Shown one piece after another: positions 13,564 to 24,622 of a stretch of 64,000 nt of DNA. This DNA comes from Allobosea sp. 67-29 (lineage in GTDB: Bacteria > Pseudomonadota > Alphaproteobacteria > Rhizobiales > Beijerinckiaceae). The notes under the pieces were generated by a model. That model had not been told where the DNA came from. It searched no databases and saw only the letters and a program-made list of their open reading frames with translations. Location: contig NZ_MKSQ01000026.1 in NCBI RefSeq assembly GCF_001898115.1, positions 62,001 to 126,000 of the forward strand. Direction: 5' to 3'. Every line of letters begins with the position of its first letter. Positions within the stretch are counted from its first letter, which is position 1. The translations under genes and the position numbers were made by a program.

Positions 13564-14484
13564 CTATTCGGCCGCCTCACGCCCTTCGTCGAGCCAGCCG
13601 CTCCAGCGCGCGAAGCAGTCGGCGAGCGCGCGCGAGATGCCCTCCCGCAGGGTCTCGAAGCCGTCATGCGGCTCCAGCGTCGCCTCGTTCATGTAGAGTG
13701 CGCGGTTGACCTCGATCTGCAGCGCATGCACCCCGGCGGCCGGCGCGCCGTAGTGCTCCGTGATGAAACCGCCCGCATAGGGCCGGTTGCGGGTGACGCT
13801 GAGCCCCTGCCGGCTGAAGGCCTGCTCGGCGATGTCGACGATGTAGCCCGCGGCGCTGGTGCCGAATCGGTCGCCGAGGATGATGTCCGACTTGGCGAGC
13901 CCGTCCCGGTCCAGCCCTGCCGACGGCATCGAATGGGCATCGACCAGGACGCAGGTACCGAAGATGCCCTGGGTCCGCTGCACGAGGCCGCGCAGCGCCG
14001 CGTGGTAAGGGCGGTAGAGCCCGTCGATCCGCGCCAGCCCCTCGGCGACCGGGATCCGTCCGAAATAGATCTCCTGCGCATCACCGACGATTCGCGGGAT
14101 CGTCCCCAGCCCGCCAGCGACCCGCATCGAGCGGGTATTGGCGAAGGGCGGCACCCGCCCCTCGAACATCCGCGGATCGAGCTCGTAGGGCTCCCGGTTG
14201 ACGTCCAGATAGGCCCGCGGGAATTCGGCGACCAGCAGCGGCGCCCCGAGCGCGACGCCCTGCTCGAACAGCCTGTCGACGAAGGCGTCCTCGGAGCGCC
14301 GCAAGCCCCTGAGCGGCAGCCGCGCCTGCTCGACGAAGCCGGCCGGGTAGCGCCGCCCGGCATGCGGTACGTCGACGACCACCGGCACCACCTGCAACGC
14401 CGGCGGATACAGGGTGAAGGGCCGCTCGATCTCGCCGACGACCTCGTCGGGAGCGGGGGGGAACGGTGTGGAGAACAGGCTCAT
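13564..14484 (-). CDS. hutG: N-formylglutamate amidohydrolase
   Basis: A 306-residue member of the N-formylglutamate amidohydrolase (HutG) family, which hydrolyses N-formyl-L-glutamate to formate and glutamate, the last step of one histidine-degradation route. Family marks are VDVPHAGRRYP near residue 48, VDAHSMPS and the late EVNRALYMNE. The ATG at 14484 begins MSLFSTPFPPAP, with GGTGAG just before it; the open frame upstream is not coding-like. No other hut genes are nearby, so the family could act on another N-formyl or acyl amide here. It lies between the MmgR-like sRNA and cpdR, an arrangement seen in other Rhizobiales. Confidence 0.88.
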   Translation of the reverse strand: MSLFSTPFPPAPDEVVGEIERPFTLYPPALQVVPVVVDVPHAGRRYPAGFVEQARLPLRGLRRSEDAFVDRLFEQGVALGAPLLVAEFPRAYLDVNREPYELDPRMFEGRVPPFANTRSMRVAGGLGTIPRIVGDAQEIYFGRIPVAEGLARIDGLYRPYHAALRGLVQRTQGIFGTCVLVDAHSMPSAGLDRDGLAKSDIILGDRFGTSAAGYIVDIAEQAFSRQGLSVTRNRPYAGGFITEHYGAPAAGVHALQIEVNRALYMNEATLEPHDGFETLREGISRALADCFARWSGWLDEGREAAE

Positions 14485-14739
14485 CTCACCGGACTGAAGC
14501 ACACAAACCGGAAGGGTTGAAGCCGCAGCCGCCGAAGCCCCGTTCGGCGGCTGCGGATTCACGCGTTGTTTACCACGATGAGGCCTTATAGAACGGCATG
14601 GTTCCAACGATGCGGCGGGGTCGCTACCCAACCGCAGCGGGCCCGAAGGCGGCACGGGCGCCAGACGCATTGAAACGGACTCTGCATCACCCGGGCCGAG
14701 CCCGGAGAGACAGGCCTCAGGGACGGACAGAACAGGCCC

Positions 14740-15099
14740 ATGACGAAGATTTTGCTCGCGGAAGACGACAACGACATGCGTCGCTTCCTGGTCAAGGCCC
14801 TGCAGAACGCAGGCTATGACGTCGCCTCGTTCGACAACGGCCTGTCGGCCTATAATCGCCTTCGCGAAGAACCCTTCGAGCTGCTGCTGACCGACATCGT
14901 CATGCCGGAGATGGACGGAATCGAGCTGGCGCGCCGCGCCACCGAGCTCGACCCCGACATCAAGGTGATGTTCATCACCGGCTTCGCCGCCGTCGCGCTC
15001 AACCCGGATTCGCAGACGCCCAAGGACGCGAAGGTGCTTTCCAAGCCCTTCCATCTGCGCGAGCTGGTCAACGAAGTCGAGAAGCTGCTGGCCGCCTGA
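14740..15099 (+). CDS. cpdR: single-domain response regulator CpdR
   Basis: A 119-residue stand-alone receiver domain. The phosphoacceptor is D52 in LLLTDIVMPEMDG, with the acidic pair at E8-D10, Thr79 (FITGFAA) and Lys102 (LSKPF). Size, sequence style and the hutG neighbour fit CpdR, which in its unphosphorylated form delivers substrates such as CtrA to ClpXP in the CckA-ChpT pathway controlling the alphaproteobacterial cell cycle. No DNA-binding domain is present. It is monocistronic, followed by tRNA-Val. Confidence 0.9.
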   Translation: MTKILLAEDDNDMRRFLVKALQNAGYDVASFDNGLSAYNRLREEPFELLLTDIVMPEMDGIELARRATELDPDIKVMFITGFAAVALNPDSQTPKDAKVLSKPFHLRELVNEVEKLLAA

Positions 15100-15119
15100 G
15101 AATTTATGCGGCAAACGCC

Positions 15120-15148
15120 TTGCAAGCCGCGAGGCGAGCCGCTATAGC
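15120..15148 (+). promoter_or_regulatory. sigma-70-type promoter of tRNA-Val
   Basis: TTGCAA (15120-15125) and TATAGC (15143-15148) with a 17-base spacer lie about 75 bases upstream of the tRNA, just after the cpdR stop. Confidence 0.65.
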
Positions 15149-15221
15149 CCCCTCACCTCGCAGCGTGATCGCGGCCACCACGGCCCGGACACGCTTCCGG
15201 AAGTCGCCTCGGGCGGCGGAA

Positions 15222-15296
<75 letters not shown>

Positions 15297-15325
15297 TTTT
15301 CCTCTCGATCTGATCGGGACCTACG

Positions 15326-15348
15326 GCCACCCTCCGGGTGGCTGTTTT
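15326..15348 (+). terminator. terminator after tRNA-Val
   Basis: GCCACCC (15326-15332) and GGGTGGC (15336-15342) form a 7-base stem with a 3-base loop followed by TGTTTT, 30 bases past the tRNA. Confidence 0.8.
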
Positions 15349-15682
15349 GCGTTTGGGGCCAGGCCCGCACGCCACATTGCAAAAGCCCTTCGGACACGAC
15401 TTCGGAATCGGGCGTGCCCTCCTCGCCGGCAGCGATCGCGCCGGCCGAAGGCCGTTGACGACGGCGATCCGCAGCAGGGCGGTCCGACACCGATCGACTC
15501 CGGTCGCCGTCAGTTCGCCTGGAGGCGCCAGGCGGCGCGGCCGAATTGAGCGACGGCGGCTCCCATTTCGACCAATTTCGTCATTCGGCAACTGATTACG
15601 GTAAAAGCCGCCATGCGCTTTCAGCGATGATTTCCATCGCGGGCTTCGACCGCCGGATCATCTCGCTGCGGGGCGAACGGAA
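15349..15682. other. intergenic region between tRNA-Val and the EamA transporter gene
   Basis: About 330 bases. I see no integrase gene, no direct repeat of the tRNA 3' end suggesting an attachment site, and no convincing open frame. Confidence 0.5.
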
Positions 15683-16585
15683 ATGTCGAACCTACGAGTT
15701 GTCCCCTCCGAAACCCGCAAAATCGGACTCGGCCAGGTCCTGCTCCTGGTCACGGCCTGCGGTTGGGGCCTGAACTGGACGGTCCTGAAATTGGTCCTGC
15801 ACGACTGGCCGCCCTTGTTTGCGCGCGGAAGCGCCGGCTTGCTCGGAGCCGCCGGCCTTGCCCTCATGGCGCATCTGCGCGGCGAGAGCCTGTCGATCCC
15901 GAAAGGCGCCGGCATGCCGCTCGCCTTTGCGGCCGCGATCAACGTCTTCGCCTGGATGGGATTCACGGCGCTCTCGTTGAACTGGCTCAAGGTGTCGGAG
16001 GGCGCGCTGATCGCCTATTCGATGCCGATTTGGGCGATGCTGATCGCTTGGCCCCTGCGGGGACAACGTCCCCGGGCACGTAGCGTGCTGGCATTGGCAT
16101 TGGGCATTGCCGGAATCGCCGTGTTGCTGGGCGGGCCGGATTTCGACGCCGGCAAGGCCCCCGGTATCCTCTTCGGCCTCGCTGCCGCGATCCTGTTCGC
16201 TCTCGGCACGGTTCGAGCCAGCAAGCCGGTGCCGATGCCGTTCATCGCACTGACGGCTTGGCAGGTCGCGCTCGGTTGCCTGCCGATGGTCGTCCTGGGA
16301 CTATGGCTGGAACGGCCGAACATCTCTGCATTGTCGCCGTCCGGCATGCTTGGCCTCGCCTATATGGCCGCGGGGCCGATGGCGGTCTGCTACCTGACCT
16401 GGTTCGGCGCCTTGCAGCGGCTACCCACCTCGGTCGCCGCCACGGCGATGCTGCTCGTCCCGATCATCGGAACGGTTTCAGCCGTCCCGCTCCTGGGCGA
16501 TTCCCTCGGAATACGGGAAGCCATCGCAATCGCATTGACGCTGAGCGGGGTCGGACTGGCCCTCCGGAGCAGAGCCGGTTCCTAG
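15683..16585 (+). CDS. EamA-family (DMT superfamily) transporter
   Basis: A 300-residue inner-membrane protein with about ten hydrophobic segments arranged as two EamA repeats (roughly residues 12-140 and 155-295). Segments such as GILFGLAAAILFALGTV and MLLVPIIGTVSAVPLLGDSL are typical; the latter matches the conserved end of the second repeat. Members export amino acids, metabolites or drugs. The substrate cannot be predicted. The ATG at 15683 starts MSNLRVVPSETRKIGLGQ with the first membrane helix right after it. It converges on opgG with an 81-base gap. Confidence 0.9.
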   Translation: MSNLRVVPSETRKIGLGQVLLLVTACGWGLNWTVLKLVLHDWPPLFARGSAGLLGAAGLALMAHLRGESLSIPKGAGMPLAFAAAINVFAWMGFTALSLNWLKVSEGALIAYSMPIWAMLIAWPLRGQRPRARSVLALALGIAGIAVLLGGPDFDAGKAPGILFGLAAAILFALGTVRASKPVPMPFIALTAWQVALGCLPMVVLGLWLERPNISALSPSGMLGLAYMAAGPMAVCYLTWFGALQRLPTSVAATAMLLVPIIGTVSAVPLLGDSLGIREAIAIALTLSGVGLALRSRAGS

Positions 16586-16666
16586 AGAAGGCTGCCCCCC
16601 TCAAGGAAGGGCTGGCACCACCGGATGCGCGGCGATGCCGTGTCGAGGCTCGCGACGGCCCCCTGC

Positions 16667-18388
16667 CTAGCGCAGGAGGTTGAGATAGCGCTCGCGGTCC
16701 TTGACCGGCATGCTGGCCGGCAGCGGCGGCAGTTGGAAGCTCCAGGTCTCGGAGAGCGTGCGCCCGTCCAGCTCCAGCGCCGCGCGCAGTTCCGACGCCT
16801 TGGTCGAATCCTTGACCTTGACCCGGTAGGTCAGGCGCCAGCCCTGGATGGCCGGGTTGGGCTGCAGCACCGTGCCGACGATCTCGACATTGTCGTTGGC
16901 GCTGATCCGGGCGGCGACGGGTGCGTTGGCCGCGAGGTCGCGCAGCGGGCCGCCCTTGAAGTCGACGAGGAAGGCCAGCGTGCCATCCGCCGCGCGAATC
17001 AGGTTCGACTGGTAGATTTCGCCGGTGGAGCGCATCGTCTGCCAGACATGCGCCGGCCCGTCCTTGAGGATGGCGGGTTCGTCGGTCGTCCAGTGGATGC
17101 GGTAGTCGAACTGCATCGCCTGGCCGACCTCCGGCAGGGCGTCCGGCGCCCAGAAGGCGACGATGTTGTCGTTGGTCTCGTCCGCAGTCGGAATCTCCAC
17201 CAGGCGGACATGCCCCTTGCCCCAGTCGTTCTGCGGCTCGATCCAGGCGCTGGGCCGCAGGTCGTAGCGGTCTTTCAGGTCCTCGTAGCGCGAGAACGCC
17301 CGGCCGCGCTGCAGCAGGCCGAAGCCTTTCGGGTTCTCGGCCGCGAAGCTGCTGATCGCCACCATCGGGGGATTGTTGAGCGGACGCCAGATCCACTCGC
17401 CATTGCCGGCATGGATGGCGAGCCCGTTGGAATCGTGGATCGCCGGGCGGAAATTGTAGGTCGGCGGCGGCTGGTTGGGACCGAACAGGAACATGCTGGT
17501 CAGCGGCGCGATGCCGAGCGCCGCCGGCGCCCCGCCGGCACGCTGGAAGATCCGCGCCTTGACGTCGAGCAGCGCGTCGGAGCCGGGCGTCAGCGTGAAC
17601 TCGTAGGCGCCGGTGGCGCGCGGCGAATCGAGCAGGGCATAGAAGGTGATCGACTTGTCCTGCGGTCCAGGGCGCCGGATCCAGAACTCGCGGAAGGCCG
17701 GGAATTCCTCCGGAATCGAAAGGCCGGTATCGATGCCGAGCCCGCGCCCCGACAGGCCATAGATCTGGCCCTTGCCGATGACGCGGAAATAGCTGGCGCC
17801 CAGCACGCTCATGATCTCGTCGTCCTTACCGGGCTGGTTGACCGGATACATAATCCGGAACCCGGCCCAGCCAAGCTTGCTGGTCTGCTCGCGGTCGAAA
17901 TGCAGGTCGCCGAAGTCGAAGCGTCCGGGATCGTAGGGAATCTCGCGGACCACGCCGGCGACGATCTCGTTGATCCGCACCGGCGTGTTGAACTGCATGC
18001 CCTGATGGTAGAACGACAGCTTGAACGGGGTCTCGACCTCCGACCAGGCGAAGCGGTCCCGCCGCGGCTGCATCTTCTGGTAGTCGAAGAACTGCATCTT
18101 GCTGAAGACGTCGGGCAGGTTGCTGACCGGCGCGACATAGGGGGACGCCGCCAGAACCCGGGCCCGGGCCGTCACTTCGCCGAGGCCGAACCCAGGTTTC
18201 TCCTGCGCCAGCGCGGTCCCGCAAAGCCCGAGCAGCCCGGCGACCAGCCAGCCCAGGATCGCCTGCGGAAGGGACGGACAGGCTTGCCGACGAGCAGGGC
18301 CTTCCCCGGGCGCTATCGGCGCGGATCGGGTCGAGAATAGCCGGGCCGGATCGTGATGGCCGGCCGCGGGACGGGTCGACAAGTTCAC
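16667..18388 (-). CDS. opgG: glucan biosynthesis protein OpgG/MdoG (periplasmic)
   Basis: A 573-residue periplasmic protein of the MdoG family, needed for making or branching osmoregulated periplasmic glucans (OPGs). After a long N-region and a hydrophobic signal (ILGWLVAGLLGLCGTALAQ) the mature protein starts near QEKPGFGLGEV. Family motifs include FDYQKMQPRRDRFAW, SKLGWAGFRI and ASYFRVIGKGQIYGLS. The GTG at 18388 is preferred because GGGAG lies 5 bases upstream; the longer frame lacks an RBS. The glucan synthase opgH is not adjacent. It is divergent from a GH3 beta-glucosidase, and a second, Tat-type paralogue is at 37317. Confidence 0.9.
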   Translation of the reverse strand: MNLSTRPAAGHHDPARLFSTRSAPIAPGEGPARRQACPSLPQAILGWLVAGLLGLCGTALAQEKPGFGLGEVTARARVLAASPYVAPVSNLPDVFSKMQFFDYQKMQPRRDRFAWSEVETPFKLSFYHQGMQFNTPVRINEIVAGVVREIPYDPGRFDFGDLHFDREQTSKLGWAGFRIMYPVNQPGKDDEIMSVLGASYFRVIGKGQIYGLSGRGLGIDTGLSIPEEFPAFREFWIRRPGPQDKSITFYALLDSPRATGAYEFTLTPGSDALLDVKARIFQRAGGAPAALGIAPLTSMFLFGPNQPPPTYNFRPAIHDSNGLAIHAGNGEWIWRPLNNPPMVAISSFAAENPKGFGLLQRGRAFSRYEDLKDRYDLRPSAWIEPQNDWGKGHVRLVEIPTADETNDNIVAFWAPDALPEVGQAMQFDYRIHWTTDEPAILKDGPAHVWQTMRSTGEIYQSNLIRAADGTLAFLVDFKGGPLRDLAANAPVAARISANDNVEIVGTVLQPNPAIQGWRLTYRVKVKDSTKASELRAALELDGRTLSETWSFQLPPLPASMPVKDRERYLNLLR

Positions 18389-18559
18389 GGAAGCTCCCTT
18401 AAATACCGGATGACAGGATGGAACGCGCCCGTCCTGCCTGGCAGTGGCGCGTCCGAGCACAAATGCCCATCATGGGGACGAGGGTCAAGGAATCAGCCCT
18501 GCCGATTCGCCCCGCTTCCTCGCCCCCGCCAACCATCATCGAAGTGAACGAAAGCCAGC

Positions 18560-20959
<2,400 letters not shown>

Positions 20960-20990
20960 ACCGCGCGGCATCCGCCGGACGCGCTCGAAC

Positions 20991-21908
20991 CTAGCCGGCG
21001 GGCCTTCCGCGCCGGCTCGTGGGGCTGCCTGCGGGCAGGAGACGGCCGGCGCCTGACAGGATGCTGGCGGCGAGCGCCCGCGCCGCCGCCTCGTGCGACT
21101 GGCCGCCCACGACGACGAACTCGATCGAGCCCAGCCGCGGCAGCGCCTCGGCCGGCTCGGCCTCGGCCAGCCCGGGCGGGATCAGCCGTGCCGAATGGGC
21201 GGTGACGCCGAGCCCCGCGACCGTCGCCGCGCGCAAGCCGGCGAGGCTGCCGCTCGTGCAGGCGACGCGCCAGGCCCTGCCGGCGCGCTCCAGCGTCTCG
21301 ATGGCGTGGACCCGCGTGATGCTGGGCGGCGGATAGAGCACCAGCGGCACCACCGGCTGCTCGGCCAGCCGCGCCCCGGGACGGCCGACCCAGACCAGCC
21401 GCTCCTCCCAGGCCACGACACCGCGCGTGTCGCCGTTGCGGCGCTTGACGAAGATCAGGTCGAGATCTCCGGCATCATATTGCTCGTAGAGCCGGCCGCT
21501 CAGGCCGACCGTCAGTTCCAGGTCGACGGCATGATGCTGCATGGCAAACTCGGCCAGGATGTCCGGCAGTGCCGTAAAGGCGAAATCCTCCGAGACCCCG
21601 AGCCGCAACCGGCCGCGCAGCGTCGAGCCCTTGAGATAATGCTCGATCCTGCTACCGGCCTCGAGCACCTGCCGTGCGAAGGGCCGGATCGCATCGCCAT
21701 CCGGCGTCGGGCGAACCTCATGGGTGTCGCGCGCCAGCAATCTGCGCCCGACGCGCCGTTCCAGCCGCGCGACGTGCTGGCTGACCGAAGATTGCCGCAG
21801 CCCGAGCTGCCGCGCCGCCTCGGTGAAGCTGAGCGTTTCGCAGACCTTGAGAAAGCTGCGCAGCAGCACGGGATCGAGCGGCCTGGGGTCGGTTTCCATG
21901 TCCATCAT
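20991..21908 (-). CDS. LysR-family transcriptional regulator
   Basis: A 305-residue LysR regulator: N-terminal winged HTH (FTEAARQLGLRQSSVSQHVA, about residues 28-47) and a periplasmic-binding-protein-like effector domain (about 95-295). Three closely spaced ATGs (21908, 21905, 21899) could start it. It is divergent from the SBF-like transporter gene at 22000 over a 91-base gap that holds a perfect dyad, the classic arrangement for a LysR protein that controls its neighbour and itself. Its co-inducer is unknown. Confidence 0.9.
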   Translation of the reverse strand: MMDMETDPRPLDPVLLRSFLKVCETLSFTEAARQLGLRQSSVSQHVARLERRVGRRLLARDTHEVRPTPDGDAIRPFARQVLEAGSRIEHYLKGSTLRGRLRLGVSEDFAFTALPDILAEFAMQHHAVDLELTVGLSGRLYEQYDAGDLDLIFVKRRNGDTRGVVAWEERLVWVGRPGARLAEQPVVPLVLYPPPSITRVHAIETLERAGRAWRVACTSGSLAGLRAATVAGLGVTAHSARLIPPGLAEAEPAEALPRLGSIEFVVVGGQSHEAAARALAASILSGAGRLLPAGSPTSRRGRPAG

Positions 21909-21912
21909 GTTT

Positions 21913-21931
21913 CATGATGATCAATATCATG
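21913..21931. promoter_or_regulatory. candidate LysR operator between regulator and transporter genes
   Basis: CATGAT (21913-21918) and ATCATG (21926-21931) form a 6-base perfect inverted repeat with a 7-base centre in the only gap between the divergent genes. It contains the T-N11-A spacing LysR proteins recognise. Confidence 0.5.
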
Positions 21932-21999
21932 TCCAGCACAGATCAAAATGAGCCGGCAATCTGCTAGGACGGCACCGGTTCTTGGAAGGAAGACGCCGG

Positions 22000-23022
22000 A
22001 TGATCCGCCGCACGCTCGCCCGCTTCGGCATCGACCCGTATCTGCTCGCACTGCTCGGCACTGTCGCGGTCGCGATCATCCTGCCGGCGCAGGGACGCGG
22101 AGCCGTGGTCGCCAACGACGCCGTCTCCGTCGCGGTGGCGCTGCTGTTCTTCCTCTACGGCGCGCGTCTTTCGCCGAGGGCAGTGTGGGAAGGGTTGCTG
22201 CATTGGCGGCTGCAGTCCCTCGTCTTCGCCAGCACCTACCTGCTGTTTCCGGTGCTCGGCCTGGGCCTGACGCGGGCCTTCGGCGGCTGGCTCTCTCCCC
22301 CGCTGATCCTGGGCCTGATGTTCGTCTGCGTGCTGCCCTCCACCGTGCAGTCCTCGATCGCCTTCACCTCGATCGCGCGCGGCAATGTCGCCGCTGCGCT
22401 GTGCAGCGCCTCGGTCTCGAACCTGTTCGGCATGGTGGTGACGCCGCTGCTCGTCATGCTGCTGCTCGATTCGAAAGGCGTCGGCTTCAGCGGCGCGGCG
22501 ATGGAGAGCATCGCCCTCCAACTGCTGCTGCCCTTCGCGGTCGGCCAATGCCTCAGGCCCTGGATCGGAAGCTTCCTGCAACGCTACAAGTCGGTGATCT
22601 CGCTCGTCGACCGTGGCTCGATCCTGCTAGTGGTCTACGACGCCTTCAGCGAGGGCATGGCGGCCGGCATCTGGTCGCAGGTCACCGTGAGCGATCTCGT
22701 CATGGTCGTTCTGCTCGACATGGCTCTCCTCGCCGCCGTCCTCGCGATCACCACGATCGTCAGCCGCCGTCTCGGCTTTTCCAAGGAGGACGAGATCGTG
22801 ATCGTCTTCTGCGGTTCCAAGAAGAGCCTGGCCAGCGGCATTCCCATGGCCAACATCCTGTTTCCGGGCCAGGCGCTCGGCCTCATCGTCCTGCCGCTGA
22901 TGCTGTTCCATCAGATCCAGCTGTTCGCCTGCGCGACGCTTGCGCAGCGCTATGCGCGCCGCCCCGTCGAAGCGCGCCCGGAGCCGGAGCCGCGCACCGT
23001 TCTCGGCTCTGCCGAGGCTTGA
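22000..23022 (+). CDS. bile acid:sodium symporter-like (SBF-like) transporter
   Basis: A 340-residue inner-membrane protein with about ten hydrophobic segments, matching the SBF-like family related to the bile acid/sodium symporters. Typical segments are FLYGARLSPRAVWEGLLHWR (helix 2 and loop), LPSTVQSSIAFTSIARGNVAAA (the crossover-helix region with conserved polar residues) and GSKKSLASGIPMANILF. It probably moves an organic anion with sodium; the substrate is unknown. The ATG at 22000 is chosen because GGAAGGA lies 9 bases upstream. An in-frame TTG at 21982 would add six residues but overlaps that RBS. It is divergent from, and likely controlled by, the LysR gene at 20991. Confidence 0.88.
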   Translation: MIRRTLARFGIDPYLLALLGTVAVAIILPAQGRGAVVANDAVSVAVALLFFLYGARLSPRAVWEGLLHWRLQSLVFASTYLLFPVLGLGLTRAFGGWLSPPLILGLMFVCVLPSTVQSSIAFTSIARGNVAAALCSASVSNLFGMVVTPLLVMLLLDSKGVGFSGAAMESIALQLLLPFAVGQCLRPWIGSFLQRYKSVISLVDRGSILLVVYDAFSEGMAAGIWSQVTVSDLVMVVLLDMALLAAVLAITTIVSRRLGFSKEDEIVIVFCGSKKSLASGIPMANILFPGQALGLIVLPLMLFHQIQLFACATLAQRYARRPVEARPEPEPRTVLGSAEA

Positions 23023-23298
23023 TGCGGTTTCGCGGGCTTTTTTGCCTCCCCGAGGGAACAGCCGCGCGTCAGCCTTGTTGATCCTGCGCCTGCCCTTACA
23101 TGAAGGGGAGCTCGAATCGACATCGAGCCGCCCTTCGATCTGGGGCGCGATGGAGACGCAGGCGAGGTCTGGCGCGCTTCCGGCCGCCCTCGCCGGGTGC
23201 CTCCAGCAACAAGCCGCACCGGCCGCCCCCGGGCGTGCGGCGGGATGGCGGTGGACCGCCAGCGGTGGTCCGTCCGTCAGGAAAGACGGAGGATCTGC

Positions 23299-23514
23299 AT
23301 GACCCTGAACGAGAAATCCCAACGCGAGATTCGCAAGATCGCCTACGCGATCTGGATGAAGGAAGGGCAGCCGGAGGGCCGCGACCGCGAGCATTGGGAA
23401 GCGGCCAAGGAACTCTGGGCCTTCCGCAGCCACAACCATGCCCTCCCCGACGAGGAGGACGAGGTCAAGGCCGCCGCGCGCGGCAAGCAGTCAGAACACG
23501 GCCGCCCGATGTAG
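23299..23514 (+). CDS. DUF2934 family small protein
   Basis: A 71-residue acidic and basic soluble protein. The pattern IRKIAYAIWMKEGQPEGRD then EHWEAAKELW (residues 11-41) is the signature of DUF2934, a short domain common in Rhizobiales and Methylobacteriaceae, often next to stress or envelope genes. GGAGGA sits just before the ATG. The function is unknown. It stands alone and converges on the lipoprotein gene at 23585. Confidence 0.82.
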   Translation: MTLNEKSQREIRKIAYAIWMKEGQPEGRDREHWEAAKELWAFRSHNHALPDEEDEVKAAARGKQSEHGRPM

Positions 23515-23584
23515 CGGTCGCAAGACGAGAACCGGCCTCACCCTGCAGGGTGCCTCGCGAAGAAGGGCCGGGCGTCGATACGGG

Positions 23585-23869
23585 TCAGGGGCAGGCGTAA
23601 CCGCCGGGCGTCGCCATGCAGCGCGCTCCGGTGGGCAGGATGAGCGCGCCGCCGCGATCCCGGCGGACATAATCACCGTTCGGCAACCGGAAGCCACCGG
23701 TCGGGTCGGGCGTGACGCGCGTTCCGTCGGGGAGCACCAGCTGGCCGCCGTCGCGGAGGATCTGCTTCGCGGCCCCCGTCTGCGCGACAGGCGTAGGGAC
23801 TGGCCGGCTGGAAACACAGCCTGAAATGAACAGCGCGATGGCGCCGAGCGAAATGGATGTCTTGATCAT
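23585..23869 (-). CDS. small lipoprotein with Leu-Pro-Asn/Asp-Gly repeats
   Basis: A 94-residue protein with a lipoprotein signal (MIKTSISLGAIALFISGC), the lipidated residue being Cys18 after FISG. The mature part has three short related units, LVLPDGTRVTPDPTGGF, RLPNGDYVRRDRGGA and LILPTGARCMATPGG, each pairing a Leu-Pro-X-Gly turn with strand-forming residues. Two later cysteines (C84 and C93) could form a disulfide in the periplasm. I do not recognise a named family. The ATG at 23869 begins the signal peptide. Confidence 0.75.
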   Translation of the reverse strand: MIKTSISLGAIALFISGCVSSRPVPTPVAQTGAAKQILRDGGQLVLPDGTRVTPDPTGGFRLPNGDYVRRDRGGALILPTGARCMATPGGYACP

Positions 23870-23999
23870 AGCCTCACCTTTGCCGCGCCGATGAGCAGTG
23901 GAAGAGCGATGGCGGTCAAGCCGCCATCGCTCGATCATGGGGAGGCAGGGTCGCGCCCGGAGGGTGCGCCTGCGCACGTGGCATCGGGCCGTTACCGGA

Positions 24000-24272
24000 T
24001 CAGTACACCCAGCGACAGACGCGAACCGGACGGCCGAAGCGATTGCGCCGAACCGTGCAGACCTGGCGGCGCGGGCGGCGACGATGCCGATAGTACTGGG
24101 CCTGCTCGATCGGAGTTCCGTCGGGAAGGGTCGTCGCCTTCTCGGAGGGCGTTGCCCCCAGCGCCGGAGCGGCGGCGCCGAGCGCCGCGGCATCGGCCTT
24201 GCCGGAGATGGCGACGGTGGCCGCGCCGGCGGAGAGGGCGAAAAGCCCCAGCAGGAAAGAGCGTCGTTCCAT
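24000..24272 (-). CDS. small Tat-exported basic protein of unknown function
   Basis: A 90-residue protein with a short twin-arginine signal (MERRSFLLGLFALSAGAATV) and Ala-rich cleavage region. The mature part ends in a strongly basic Arg-rich segment with two cysteines (QVCTVRRNRFGRPVRVCRWVY), likely a disulfide loop. The ATG at 24272 is favoured by GGAG 9 bases upstream; an in-frame TTG at 24287 would add five residues. A possible minus-strand promoter (TTGTTG at 24348-24353, CATAGC at 24326-24331) precedes it. The family is not recognised; similar short LPDGTP-containing exported proteins are frequent in Rhizobiales. Confidence 0.7.
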   Translation of the reverse strand: MERRSFLLGLFALSAGAATVAISGKADAAALGAAAPALGATPSEKATTLPDGTPIEQAQYYRHRRRPRRQVCTVRRNRFGRPVRVCRWVY

Positions 24273-24622
24273 GAAACGTTTCTCCAATCGAATCGAATAG
24301 GCCCGGTCGAATCAAACAAGACGAGGCTATGGCCCAAAACGGCCCAGCAACAAGAATGTTTCGTTAACGTGCGCGCTTCGATGGACAGACCCTGCACCCG
24401 CAAGGTGACAATGCGTTGAATTCCATCCGTGGGCACCGGCTGAATTTGCCGGGCAAATCATGATCTTGCGCGTCGGACGGAGGCGACGCAAGGCGACTGG
24501 CGCCGCGCAGCGTCCGCCCATGCGAATCCTTGACGCTCCGCGCTCGGGACGGCGCCCGCGAAGGGTAGAGGAGGCCTGCTGCGCGCCGGATCGATCCTTC
24601 CTGACCCCGCGGAGAGGCGCTT
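24273..24622. other. intergenic region upstream of the small Tat protein gene
   Basis: About 350 bases between the VOC dioxygenase gene's stop and the small exported protein's start. Apart from the promoter-like pair at 24326-24353 (minus strand) I find no gene, and no clear terminator for the long operon ending at 24623. Confidence 0.45.
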
